Notes: a model not told the origin generated them from the letters alone. A stretch of DNA of 16,001 nt from an uncultured Clostridia bacterium (GCA_934487205.1 CAKSRS010000056.1:1-16001); one strand, 5' to 3'; positions 7,543 to 14,449 are shown, counted from the first letter of the stretch. Numbers and translations are program-made.

Positions 7543-9258
7543 TCACTCTCCTATATTTCTTCCGCCCGCCGGAACTTTTCTTTCAATATCGTATATAAGC
7601 GCCGCTCCGCTGCCGGATATTCTGTAATGGTATGACTCTTGCTTTTCAAATTTAACAGGCACGCGGTATGTTGTAATATAGCCGTTACCGTAAAAACTTT
7701 TATGTTCGACCGCCTCGCCGCTATCCGTAACGGTCGATACGCTCATTCTCGTTCCTTCTTCAAGCTTGGCTCTTACAAATATTTCCGATATGCCCTTTTT
7801 TTCATAAATGCCTTCATATAAATCCATTGACTCAAAGTACCATTCGGGCGAATTATCCTTGTAGTCATACTCTCTGCGGTGCTTTTTCATTCCGCCTGCT
7901 GTGGCAATATATATGTCGCCGCCCGAACTGCAGATATATGTAATACCTTGCGACACCTCGCGGAACCACAATCCCGTACGTGTATCATAAGTCAAAATCT
8001 CTTTGCTGCCGTCCGCCTTTGTTCCCTCGGCGTAATATTTTCCGTTTTGCGAAAAAGCAATGCAGCGTTTATACTTGCATTTTATGTTAGACGATATAAA
8101 TTCCGGCTGACCGCCCGTATAGGCATAAAATCCGTCACCGGAGCAAAAATATAATACACCGTCAACAGTGCACACACTGCGTATATCTATGCACCCTACA
8201 CCTGTGATTGTTTTTCCCAAAGAAAAGTCATATGCCGTATCGCCGTATACAACCGTAATGCTGTTTTCCTTAAAGCAAATAAGCGCGTCAGCAAATGCTT
8301 TAACGCCGACAAATGCACCATCCGTTAATACATTAAGTTCTACAGAATCGGCGGCTGTGTTTTTAAATGAGAAAAAGTCATATCCGCTCCCGAGCGCCGT
8401 TCCGATAATTGATGAACCGTCAAGCATGCCGCCCCATACACGATTTTTGTATATTTCAAGCGGTGTTGTTTTCGGCATCATTTTATTGTATATGTATATC
8501 CCGCCGACATTTTGCCGTGTAGAAGTATTGCATAGCGGAAGTGTTTGAGTGTCTTTTTTGTTGCAAAATGTAATATTCCAAGTATAGTATGTTACATTGT
8601 TCGTTGTACTCTTTGACACTTCGCTACTCTTTTTAGCATACAGCGGTTCTGTATCAGACGCTTCATAGTCCTTTATTCCGATTCGCATAAATCTCTCGAC
8701 ATCTTCTTCCGGTCCGTATATAATTACCTTTTCGTCTTTTGTCAGTGCATAAACTTCAAGCTCATTTTCTATCGTTATTGCACCGTCTCTGATATACACA
8801 GCCTCATTATTCAACTGAAAACAAACATGATATGTATTGTTTTTCTTACTTTTTCTGTTTATGGTATCATATTCATAAAGCACAACATTTCCGTCGGTAC
8901 GCCTTTCGTATATGTATAAATATTTATTAAGCATATAAATACTTATCTCTGTATTGGATTTTATGGTAAAGTTTGCGCATGCCGCAGCGCTTACAGCACT
9001 TCCGTTCCAATAAAGCACGCCGTTTGCCACACCGCAAAAACCCGAAATACTATCCGGTTTAATCATAGCCTGAATATTTGTATATTGTGTGTCAGCCGTC
9101 TCATAGCCCGACGCGGTATGTATGCACGGATATTCGGAAGATATGTTTTCGCAGTCCGAAAAACAGCCTTCGGCGCCCACAGCCATATGATTTAGTCCTT
9201 TAAATTCTCTTGTTACGATTTTCCCGTTCGTCCTTCCGCTCCCTTGGGGATATTCCAT
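7543..9258 (-). CDS. P22 gp10-like beta-propeller connector/tail hub protein, 571 aa
   Basis: The sequence is almost entirely short beta strands with aromatic and Gly turns. It includes NRVWGGMLDGSSIIGTALGSGYDFFSF, then FADALICFKENSITVVYG, then a GVLYFCSGDGFYAYTGG block and SQNGKYYAEGTKADGSK. These phrases recur in the head-closure/tail-accessory beta-propeller proteins of short-tailed phages (P22 gp10, the 'stabilisation protein'). In that role the protein plugs the portal channel and links it to the tail. Start ATG 9258 follows AAAGGA at a slightly long spacing of 11. Gene context between a small adaptor candidate and the portal agrees. Several cysteines occur, which is unusual for this fold. 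A related tail hub role is the main alternative. Confidence 0.7.
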   Translation of the reverse strand: MEYPQGSGRTNGKIVTREFKGLNHMAVGAEGCFSDCENISSEYPCIHTASGYETADTQYTNIQAMIKPDSISGFCGVANGVLYWNGSAVSAAACANFTIKSNTEISIYMLNKYLYIYERRTDGNVVLYEYDTINRKSKKNNTYHVCFQLNNEAVYIRDGAITIENELEVYALTKDEKVIIYGPEEDVERFMRIGIKDYEASDTEPLYAKKSSEVSKSTTNNVTYYTWNITFCNKKDTQTLPLCNTSTRQNVGGIYIYNKMMPKTTPLEIYKNRVWGGMLDGSSIIGTALGSGYDFFSFKNTAADSVELNVLTDGAFVGVKAFADALICFKENSITVVYGDTAYDFSLGKTITGVGCIDIRSVCTVDGVLYFCSGDGFYAYTGGQPEFISSNIKCKYKRCIAFSQNGKYYAEGTKADGSKEILTYDTRTGLWFREVSQGITYICSSGGDIYIATAGGMKKHRREYDYKDNSPEWYFESMDLYEGIYEKKGISEIFVRAKLEEGTRMSVSTVTDSGEAVEHKSFYGNGYITTYRVPVKFEKQESYHYRISGSGAALIYDIERKVPAGGRNIGE

Positions 9259-9274
9259 AATTTATTCATTCCTT

Positions 9275-9616
9275 TCAAATCCAATTTTTATATTGGTGTT
9301 TTTCACCTTCACGCACCGACATATAATATCCCTTCCATGTGGTATATCTCGCATTAAACATATTTATATACCTTGCGTATGCCTCATCATCATGCTGATG
9401 CAGAGAAATCTGTGCCATAACAAAATCTGTATACATTCTGTCAAACGGTGCCGATACAGACGTTTCATCGGATAAAGATTGTATTTTGCAGGGTATATCT
9501 CCGCGATATATTGAAATATTGCCCTCTAATTCATTTATCCAGTCGGTCATTTGACTTTCATCATATTCACTCGGATACAAACTTTTAACTTCGTTTATAA
9601 TTTCTTCATATTTCAT
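9275..9616 (-). CDS. Head-tail adaptor candidate (gp4-like position), 113 aa
   Basis: ATG at 9616 is preceded by GGAG at eight bases, which beats the GTG at 9634 that overlaps the terminase stop. The protein is helical and acidic at the start (MKYEEIINEVKSLYPSEYDE) and Tyr-rich later (YARYINMFNARYTTWKGYYM). That pattern is typical of small helical-bundle connectors that bind under the portal. It sits between terminase and the hub gene, where short-tailed phages may encode the adaptor. No catalytic motif is seen. Assignment is mostly by size, helicity and position. Confidence 0.6.
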   Translation of the reverse strand: MKYEEIINEVKSLYPSEYDESQMTDWINELEGNISIYRGDIPCKIQSLSDETSVSAPFDRMYTDFVMAQISLHQHDDEAYARYINMFNARYTTWKGYYMSVREGEKHQYKNWI

Positions 9617-9630
9617 AACATTTTCTCCTC

Positions 9631-11022
9631 TCACGCAAGCGGATTTAACGGGCGGTACACGGGTTTTAACGGAACACGTGCCGCAATAGGCCGCTCCATA
9701 AATAAATATCTGAGCGCGTCATACTCATGGTCTTCACCCGCTGTGTCTATATCCTCTACATTCAATTTGGAATATACAAGGTTCGGGAATGTCCTTATAA
9801 AACTTTCACATGTGGAAAATACATAGAACATCGCGCGTCCGCTTTCATCAAATCTCAACCTGTTGTGTACCTGCATTTTTCCCGACAAGCGCGAATTTTT
9901 CCCCTTTTCAAAATAAATGCCGTGTTTTGCGAAAATTTCCAGTACACTTCCGTTCTTGCCGCGGCTTTCGTCCCATATAGCCGGGTCGGCAATGCCGAAA
10001 ATCTGATTTCCCTGTTCAAATGTGTTTTCAATTTCCGCCGTCTTTTCCGCCTGCCGCTCTGCCTCCCAGCGTACACCTTCATTCGGCGTTCCGCTGCAGC
10101 CGTAAAGTTCACGGTAAAGGTATATCACGCCGTCCGGCGATACCGCACACCAAAGCATAGCAAACGGTTTGGAAAAACCGAAATCATATGCACGGTATCG
10201 TGTCCACTCATGCGGAATATCGAACGGACTGATAACATGCGAAAATCTCTGATTTTCATATCCTTCGGGATTGTTTCGCCATTCGGTGAATACCTGTCCT
10301 TCAAAGCTGTCCCAATCGCCGTATAAAAGCGCATTTCTGCGTTTTTCCGGCATGCTCGCAAGGCTGGCAAGATAGTTCGGGTCGTTTTCCAGTAATCTTT
10401 TATTGTCAAATACCGATGAAGGAACAAATCTTCTTGTCCGCATAACCGCAATTGTTTTGCCGTCCGGGGTTGTAACCTGTGATTTGTACTCATATGTAGT
10501 GTTAGGCGGCATTGCGGTAATAAACCGCGCTTTTACCCAGCCGTGCCCTATACCGCCCGGGTTTCCCGTGGCTCTCATATATACCCGTACGCCCGATCCG
10601 TCCGGACGGTTGCGGCTTATAAGATATGTATATTCTTCTTCGCTGAACTGCGTCAGTTCATCAAATCCGATAAAAGCATACGACTTACCCTGATAATCAT
10701 AAAAGCTGGTACGGTTAGGCATTGAACCAAAGTATATTTTGGCGCCCGAAGGAAACGTCCATACATGCCGCTGCTCATTATATTTTGCTTTCGGAAACGC
10801 AGCGGAATAGTATTGTTTTGATTTCAAAATCAAATCTTCAAGCTGCGGAAAAGTTTTGCGCAGTATTAATGCTTTATAGTGCGGTATGTTTACTTGTCTC
10901 AAAGCTTCGCACACAAGTGCATCACTCTTTCCCCCTCCTGCCGCTCCGCCGTAAAACACTTCATATTCAGGACGGGACATAAATTCCGCCTGTTTCGGCT
11001 GCGGTTTCCAAATTTCATTCAT
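9631..11022 (-). CDS. terL: Terminase large subunit (DNA-packaging ATPase/nuclease), 463 aa
   Basis: This is the motor that cuts concatemeric phage DNA and drives it through the portal using ATP. Walker A is GGAAGGGKS at 25-33 (K32, S33). Walker B is YAFIGFDE with D121/E122, and the coupling motif ATGNPGG is at 151-157. The C-terminal RNase H-like nuclease shows acidic residues at D280 (AYDFG), D346 (IADPA) and D435 (EYDALRYL). The length is normal. ATG at 11022 lies within the end of the endolysin gene (8-base overlap), with GGAGAGA upstream. No small terminase gene is seen beside it, which is unusual. Assignment to the Terminase_3/6-type large subunits is firm. Confidence 0.97.
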   Translation of the reverse strand: MNEIWKPQPKQAEFMSRPEYEVFYGGAAGGGKSDALVCEALRQVNIPHYKALILRKTFPQLEDLILKSKQYYSAAFPKAKYNEQRHVWTFPSGAKIYFGSMPNRTSFYDYQGKSYAFIGFDELTQFSEEEYTYLISRNRPDGSGVRVYMRATGNPGGIGHGWVKARFITAMPPNTTYEYKSQVTTPDGKTIAVMRTRRFVPSSVFDNKRLLENDPNYLASLASMPEKRRNALLYGDWDSFEGQVFTEWRNNPEGYENQRFSHVISPFDIPHEWTRYRAYDFGFSKPFAMLWCAVSPDGVIYLYRELYGCSGTPNEGVRWEAERQAEKTAEIENTFEQGNQIFGIADPAIWDESRGKNGSVLEIFAKHGIYFEKGKNSRLSGKMQVHNRLRFDESGRAMFYVFSTCESFIRTFPNLVYSKLNVEDIDTAGEDHEYDALRYLFMERPIAARVPLKPVYRPLNPLA

Positions 11023-11653
11023 GCCGTCTCTCTCCGATAACGAGTGCGCGCATGAGTGTTTCCGGAAGGTTTAAATCGTCCGGGGCGGCGCCCGTGTACG
11101 TGCCGCTGTCCAAAAGTTTCTGCACCGTCGGTCTCGCCCAGTCCGGCAGCTCGCTTGTATAATGATACACCCGATTTTGCGCCGCAAGTTCGTCCACCCT
11201 CGCCGTCAGTTTTTCCACCTGTTCAACAAGTGCATTAAATTTTCCTCTTTCTTCCGCTGTCATAGTATCCTCCTTCGGCTCTGTCCATGTTTCCGATATT
11301 TCAAAATGCGGCATGTCCGGCGTTTTCCAGCTGCCGCCCCACGTAATGTCAAGTTCCTTCGCGACATTTCCGCACGCTTTGAAAAAGGCTGCGTCGGAAT
11401 AATCGGCTTTTCCGCCCGTCAACTTACATATATCCCACGCCCGACGGCTTTTATGACGTGAATTTTTCGTCCACGTCACAACCTTTCCCGGCTTTGTTCT
11501 GCCTTGCGCGTAAAGCTCATCCTGCCGCTCTTGCGGTCTGTATGTTTCGGTTATATAAACCGACAATCCCATTTCTTTACACCTCTGCAAAAACAGTCCG
11601 CACGCCTTCTGTGCCGTCGGTGTCAGTTCCGCTATATCCCGTATCGTTTTCAT
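11015..11653 (-). CDS. Endolysin, M15-type L,D-/D,D-peptidase with C-terminal attachment-like domain, 212 aa
   Basis: It cleaves peptide cross-links or stem peptides of peptidoglycan once the holin has let it out. The zinc site reads SRHKSRRAWDI (H67, D74) and MPHFE (H116), matching the SxHxxGxAxD...HxE layout of M15/VanY-CwlK peptidases. The usual Gly of the motif is Arg (R70). TETYRPQERQDELYAQGRT at 36-54 is the typical family entry. Residues 130-212 form a short coiled coil and then ELPDWARPTVQKLLDSGTYTG, a segment common at the end of clostridial phage endolysins. No signal peptide is present, so export depends on the holin. The start overlaps the holin stop (ATGA) behind GGAGG. Substrate bond specificity cannot be read from sequence. 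Confidence 0.92.
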   Translation of the reverse strand: MKTIRDIAELTPTAQKACGLFLQRCKEMGLSVYITETYRPQERQDELYAQGRTKPGKVVTWTKNSRHKSRRAWDICKLTGGKADYSDAAFFKACGNVAKELDITWGGSWKTPDMPHFEISETWTEPKEDTMTAEERGKFNALVEQVEKLTARVDELAAQNRVYHYTSELPDWARPTVQKLLDSGTYTGAAPDDLNLPETLMRALVIGERRHE

Positions 11654-12087
11654 TCTCTTTCCTCCACACTGTTTTTAAGCTTATCAAGCAAATTTTTGAG
11701 CATGGGAGGTGGATTGTTTCCGCTTATTTTTGCCACATTTTCCAATATAGATATCAGCTCGTTTATAATCAGCCACACCGTTACTATCATGCCGAAAAAG
11801 TAGGACAGGTTATATTCCAAGCCAATCTCACCCAGCGCCACATACACAAGATAATCGGCGCCCATCGCAACGCATATCGTTACGAGATAGCACACCTTTT
11901 TCATTATCCCGACGACGCCCACGCGGCTGTTAAGCTGCCTATGTATCCAAGCATTTGCAATCCCCGTGATGTAGTCCGTCACCATGAAGAACACCAACAC
12001 CATTATCGGTACTGCAAGTTTTGTAAGGTATGACATAAGTCCCGCTACCGCAAGCGTTATTATGCCTTTGAATATGTCAATTTTCAT
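11650..12087 (-). CDS. Phage holin (phage_holin_4 / toxin-secretion holin type), 145 aa
   Basis: A membrane protein that makes lysis holes at a set time. Three or four hydrophobic helices are visible: residues 7-24 (ITLAVAGLMSYLTK), 28-45 (IMVLVFFMVTDYITGIAN), 60-85 (MKKVCYLVTICVAMGADYLVYVA), and 95-118 (YFFGMIVTVWLIINELISI). The TDYITGI phrase and the ENVAKIS stretch after the last helix are family hallmarks. The C-terminal tail is charged. ATG 12087 overlaps the end of the upstream small gene by 11 bases, with GGAGGTG as ribosome binding site. It overlaps the endolysin start too, so holin and endolysin are translationally coupled. Confidence 0.93.
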   Translation of the reverse strand: MKIDIFKGIITLAVAGLMSYLTKLAVPIMVLVFFMVTDYITGIANAWIHRQLNSRVGVVGIMKKVCYLVTICVAMGADYLVYVALGEIGLEYNLSYFFGMIVTVWLIINELISILENVAKISGNNPPPMLKNLLDKLKNSVEERE

Positions 12088-12325
12088 CTTCTGTCACCTC
12101 CGTTCCTTCCGTTATTTCATCGGGTATCCCATCGGGAGTTCCTTCTGTCACTTCAACGGGCGGCGTGTTCTTTTCATCAATCAATGTCTGAATTTCCGCC
12201 AAATCCTCTGTCGTGAGTACGTTCTTTTCATAGTACCCCGTCGCGTTCATGATTACCTGATAGTCAGCCATTTTGCCGACCGCGTCACGAAATCCCTTCA
12301 TTAAAAATTCCCTTAAATTAAACAT
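12077..12325 (-). CDS. XkdX-like small phage protein, 82 aa
   Basis: I set the start at ATG 12325 because AAAGGAG lies seven bases upstream. An upstream in-frame ATG at 12346 sits in a U-rich arm of an RNA hairpin and has no ribosome binding site. The N-terminal half (FLMKGFRDAVGKMADYQ...YYEKNVLTTEDLAEIQTLID) matches the shape of the XkdX-type short proteins found near tail fibres and holins of Firmicute phages. The C-terminal 30 residues are low-complexity and acidic (EVTEGT and EITEGT repeats). Function is unknown. Its place between fibre and holin suggests a tail or assembly role. Confidence 0.7.
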   Translation of the reverse strand: MFNLREFLMKGFRDAVGKMADYQVIMNATGYYEKNVLTTEDLAEIQTLIDEKNTPPVEVTEGTPDGIPDEITEGTEVTEDEN

Positions 12326-12342
12326 AAAATTCTCCTTTCTGA

Positions 12343-12445
12343 ACATAAAAAAGAAACAAGCAGATTGCCCTTTTGCAGCGAGGGTGCCGTACGATGGTAC
12401 TGCTCCGAACGAAAAGGGGTGAGATGCGCCGTTTATTTTTTATGT
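12343..12445 (-). ncRNA. Structured RNA element between tail-fibre and XkdX-like genes
   Basis: A long interrupted hairpin fills most of the gap. ACATAAAAAA (12343-12352) pairs with TTTTTTATGT (12436-12445). After one mismatch AAAC (12354-12357) pairs with GTTT (12431-12434). A purine-containing internal loop follows, then CCCTTTT (12368-12374) pairs with AAAAGGG (12412-12418). A top hairpin pairs GTGCC with GGTAC (12384-12388 and 12396-12400, with one G.U). On the minus strand the 5' arm includes the tail-fibre stop codon and the 3' arm is U-rich. It may be a terminator or processing site, a stability element, or a distinct phage RNA; no Rfam family can be assigned by eye. Confidence 0.5.
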
Positions 12446-14077
12446 GTTACCTCCTTGCGCTAAAATAGCGTTTCTCAGTTCCGTTATTACTTTGTTGATG
12501 TCCTGATAATATTCGACCTCTGTTTTTTCCGGTGCAACAGTTGTGCCGCATATGATATTGTTCACATCGCTGTCGACCGTTTTCAGTTCACCCGCGACCG
12601 TGATGTCGGTTTCGGTACTGCCGTTTACGCGCTTTTTGCGGATTAAATCGATATATTCGCCCGGTGTAAGCGGTGTGTTCAAAACTGCATTCGAACTGAT
12701 GTTTGTATACGGTTCATATTCCGTTGCTGTTGTCCCTTTTTCTATTTGCAGTTGAAATTGAAAATTATTATATGTGACTGCCGTATTAGACTGTATAACT
12801 ACATATTTTCCGCTGTTCTGCAAAGTCCTTGTCCCCGCTGATTTTGCAGTATCAATCCCATTTTCGGTAAGTTGTATCCTTACATCACCGGGCAATACAT
12901 AAGCAGTACTTGAAAGTCCGAAATAATATCCGTTGCCTGAAACACTGCCCCCGATTACTTTAGCGGAAATTACTGCATCGCCCGAAATTGCATGATTTAA
13001 TACAAATTGATTGGTTGATACTGAAGATGTGGAAGTACCGTTCAACGTTATAATTTGCGTATCCTTATCATACGAAATTTTAACCCCGCTGCTGATTGTG
13101 GCTGAATAAAGTCCTTTGCTGTTAATTCCCGCAATATCAAGTACGTTTTTTCCGCATACAGTTATTGGCACATGATACTTATTGTCAGCGGTTGATAAAT
13201 CACCGACACCGTCTGTATTCCCCCAAACCTTGCAATCCGTCAACCTTTCGTCTGCCAAGCTGTCTGTAATTGACAGCGGATATCCGCTTGCGGTGGTGTG
13301 CGGAATATCTGCTTTTGCATCAATCTCCGCCTTTATTCCGGTATCATCATACAAGTGCAAGCCGGCTAGTTTCGCCTTTTCCGCATCGGTGTAGTTATTA
13401 TCGGTATGGACATAATTTTTGTCCGCGACAAGTCCGCTGTCGTTATCAAGCTGACTCATTTTAGTCGGTATGTTCAAATCCGTAATGTCCTCAGCCTTAT
13501 GCAAATGTGTCTTTGCGGCATATTTTTCAGGCAATTTGCTTAAATCGGTTTTAATGGCGTTAATTTCCGTACAACAATCGTCAATTTCGCCTTCAATTGC
13601 CGCCTTATCTGCAGAAACGGAATTTTTCACCGATTCAATTTCCGCCCCCAGCTGCGTATTTTTATCCCCGACTGCCTTAATCTGTTTTTCGCCGTCCGCC
13701 AAGCGTAGCACAATCGTTTCATACACGTCAGGCGTAGGCTCGTCCGGCGTATCACCCTCCTTGTAACCGCTCGATGAAACCTGAACCGAAACGGCATTTG
13801 TGGTTATACGCCTGAATTTTTCGCCGTTTTGTATTCCGAACACCGATACACTGAAACTGTCCGACAATACTTCGTGTGGCACAATGCATGCATCGCCGCT
13901 CAGCAGCACGCTGTAACTTCCGCCTATGTTCGAAAAAATTGCCGTTTTTTCAAATCCCGACCATTCTTCGGAAAAGTAAAACCTGCAATCAACATAATTG
14001 ACCGTTTCCGATGCCATGAACACATTTTCACACAATTCCATGCGCTGATTACGGACATTAAACGCAATCGTCATCAT
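12440..14077 (-). CDS. Tail fibre / receptor-binding protein, 545 aa
   Basis: The protein starts with a beta-rich attachment domain, residues 1-100, similar in style to BppU-type N-terminal domains. A Pro/Thr linker follows (GDTPDEPTPD, 108-117), then a helical coiled-coil stretch at about 120-185. Next is a fibre collar, AAKTHLHKAEDITDL at 187-201, with the H-x-H pattern seen in trimeric phage fibres, and NYTDAEKAKLAGL at 228-240. Residues about 320-470 form a beta-sandwich-like region ending in LQIEKGTTATEYEPYTN, as in carbohydrate-binding fibre tips. It probably recognises the host surface. The ribosome binding site is a run of G (GGGGGG); ATG 14077 and ATG 14074 are both possible, the second having the better spacing. 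It is the first gene of the late operon. Tip specificity cannot be inferred. Confidence 0.8.
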   Translation of the reverse strand: MMTIAFNVRNQRMELCENVFMASETVNYVDCRFYFSEEWSGFEKTAIFSNIGGSYSVLLSGDACIVPHEVLSDSFSVSVFGIQNGEKFRRITTNAVSVQVSSSGYKEGDTPDEPTPDVYETIVLRLADGEKQIKAVGDKNTQLGAEIESVKNSVSADKAAIEGEIDDCCTEINAIKTDLSKLPEKYAAKTHLHKAEDITDLNIPTKMSQLDNDSGLVADKNYVHTDNNYTDAEKAKLAGLHLYDDTGIKAEIDAKADIPHTTASGYPLSITDSLADERLTDCKVWGNTDGVGDLSTADNKYHVPITVCGKNVLDIAGINSKGLYSATISSGVKISYDKDTQIITLNGTSTSSVSTNQFVLNHAISGDAVISAKVIGGSVSGNGYYFGLSSTAYVLPGDVRIQLTENGIDTAKSAGTRTLQNSGKYVVIQSNTAVTYNNFQFQLQIEKGTTATEYEPYTNISSNAVLNTPLTPGEYIDLIRKKRVNGSTETDITVAGELKTVDSDVNNIICGTTVAPEKTEVEYYQDINKVITELRNAILAQGGNT

Positions 14078-14099
14078 TTATCCCCCCTTGAATATCTAT

Positions 14100-14118
14100 T
14101 GTACACACTTTGTGTACA
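14100..14118 (-). promoter_or_regulatory. Perfect inverted repeat in tail-fibre leader
   Basis: TGTACACA-CTT-TGTGTACA is an 8+8 perfect inverted repeat, 23 bases upstream of the tail-fibre start and just before its G-rich ribosome binding site. In RNA it would be a stable small hairpin near the translation start; in DNA it would be a dyad suited to a dimeric regulator. It has no U-run, so it is not a terminator. Confidence 0.5.
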
Positions 14119-14139
14119 CGCCCCTTTCTTAATAATTTA

Positions 14140-14155
14140 AATAAAAGCTTTTATT
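14140..14155. promoter_or_regulatory. 16-bp perfect palindrome in the late-operon leader
   Basis: AATAAAAGCTTTTATT is fully self-complementary and lies about 45 bases downstream of the predicted start site of the minus-strand promoter. It could be an operator or a weak hairpin. AT-rich palindromes also arise by chance, so function is uncertain. Confidence 0.35.
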
Positions 14156-14204
14156 CAGTATTTGACCCGTTTTATGCGCACATACAGTTCAAATAATCAT
14201 CTCT

Positions 14205-14233
14205 ATTATACCACAAACCGTGGTATTTGTCAA
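14205..14233 (-). promoter_or_regulatory. Consensus sigma-A promoter for the phage late operon
   Basis: Reading the minus strand, TTGACA (14233-14228), a 17-bp spacer and TATAAT (14210-14205) give perfect hexamers and spacing, with TTTGTGG before the -10. Transcription would start near 14198, giving a leader of about 120 bases before the tail-fibre gene. No other promoter of this strength faces the operon in the window. A strong constitutive-type promoter would have to be repressed in a lysogen. Confidence 0.75.
14208..14226. promoter_or_regulatory. Operator-like dyad covering the late-operon promoter spacer
   Basis: ATACCAC-AAACC-GTGGTAT is a perfect 7+7 inverted repeat. It occupies the spacer and edge of the -10 of the minus-strand promoter, an ideal place for a repressor dimer. 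A half-site GTGGTAT recurs in the plus-strand promoter at 14380-14386. The half-site overlaps the extended -10, so part of the resemblance may be promoter consensus. Confidence 0.5.
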
Positions 14234-14361
14234 GAGTTATCGGCAAATATTTCGTCCGTAAGCCAAAGTATCTCCAAAATCGGTGTAAACCATGATGAAC
14301 CCCCCTCTCGGCAAAGTGCATAAAACTTTTGCCGCAATTGCCAAATTTGTTCTTCAAGCAT
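14230..14361 (-). CDS. Possible 43-aa Spo0E-like mini-protein
   Basis: An open frame from ATG 14361 to TGA 14230 reads MLEEQIWQLRQKFYALCREG, and later ILEILWLTDEIFADNS. The pattern IxxLRxKxYxL...GG...LE(I/L)...xDxI resembles Spo0E-family aspartyl-phosphate phosphatases, which are of similar size. The hallmark SQxLD is changed to LWLTD, keeping the Asp but losing Ser-Gln. No good ribosome binding site precedes the ATG and the frame begins right after two stops. The stop codon touches the -35 of the late-operon promoter. It may be a decayed gene, a real small regulator, or chance. An internal stem, CGGCAAA/TTTGCCG (14309-14334), lies within it. Confidence 0.3.
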   Translation of the reverse strand: MLEEQIWQLRQKFYALCREGGSSWFTPILEILWLTDEIFADNS

Positions 14362-14389
14362 TTACTAATCAGACAAAATGTGGTATAAT
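14361..14389 (+). promoter_or_regulatory. Promoter for the lytTR regulator/kinase pair
   Basis: TTTACT (14361-14366, 4/6 of the -35), a 17-bp spacer and TATAAT (14384-14389) with TGG directly before it give an extended -10 promoter. A start near 14396 would leave a leader of about 150 bases before the GTG at 14546. The bases TGTGGTATAAT are shared with the divergent late-operon promoter. Confidence 0.6.
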
Positions 14390-14420
14390 AATTGTGGAAA
14401 ATATTTCCTTAAAATGTTTT

Positions 14421-14449
14421 GCGGCTTTTGCCGCCTACGCTGTGCGTAG
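14421..14449 (+). promoter_or_regulatory. Two adjacent hairpins in the lytTR leader
   Basis: GCGGC-TTTT-GCCGC (14421-14434) is followed without a gap by CTACGC-TGT-GCGTAG (14435-14449), just downstream of the predicted transcript start. The first hairpin's CTTTTGCCGC (14425-14434) also occurs at 14326-14335, upstream of the promoter. They could stabilise the 5' end or attenuate transcription. The next T-run is too far away for a simple terminator. The rest of the leader (14450-14530) shows no feature I can name. Confidence 0.4.

Noticed and set aside
12440..14077. Diversity-generating retroelement target in the tail fibre
   Set aside because: No reverse transcriptase, template repeat or A-biased variable repeat is visible in the window.
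14184..14240. Possible LytTR-binding direct repeats (ACAGTTCAA at 14184 and AGAGTTAT near 14233)
   Set aside because: The second copy is weak and the spacing (about 48 bases) is far from the roughly two-turn spacing of known LytTR sites.
14254..14298. 18-codon minus-strand frame starting ATG at about 14293 behind a G-rich ribosome binding site
   Set aside because: The purine-rich site is good, but the peptide (MVYTDFGDTLAYGRNICR) is too short to support and lies wholly within the Spo0E-like frame.
14172..14357. 61-codon minus-strand frame across the intergenic region
   Set aside because: It runs through the consensus promoter and operator, has no ribosome binding site, and its sequence resembles nothing; the neighbouring 43-residue frame looks more protein-like.
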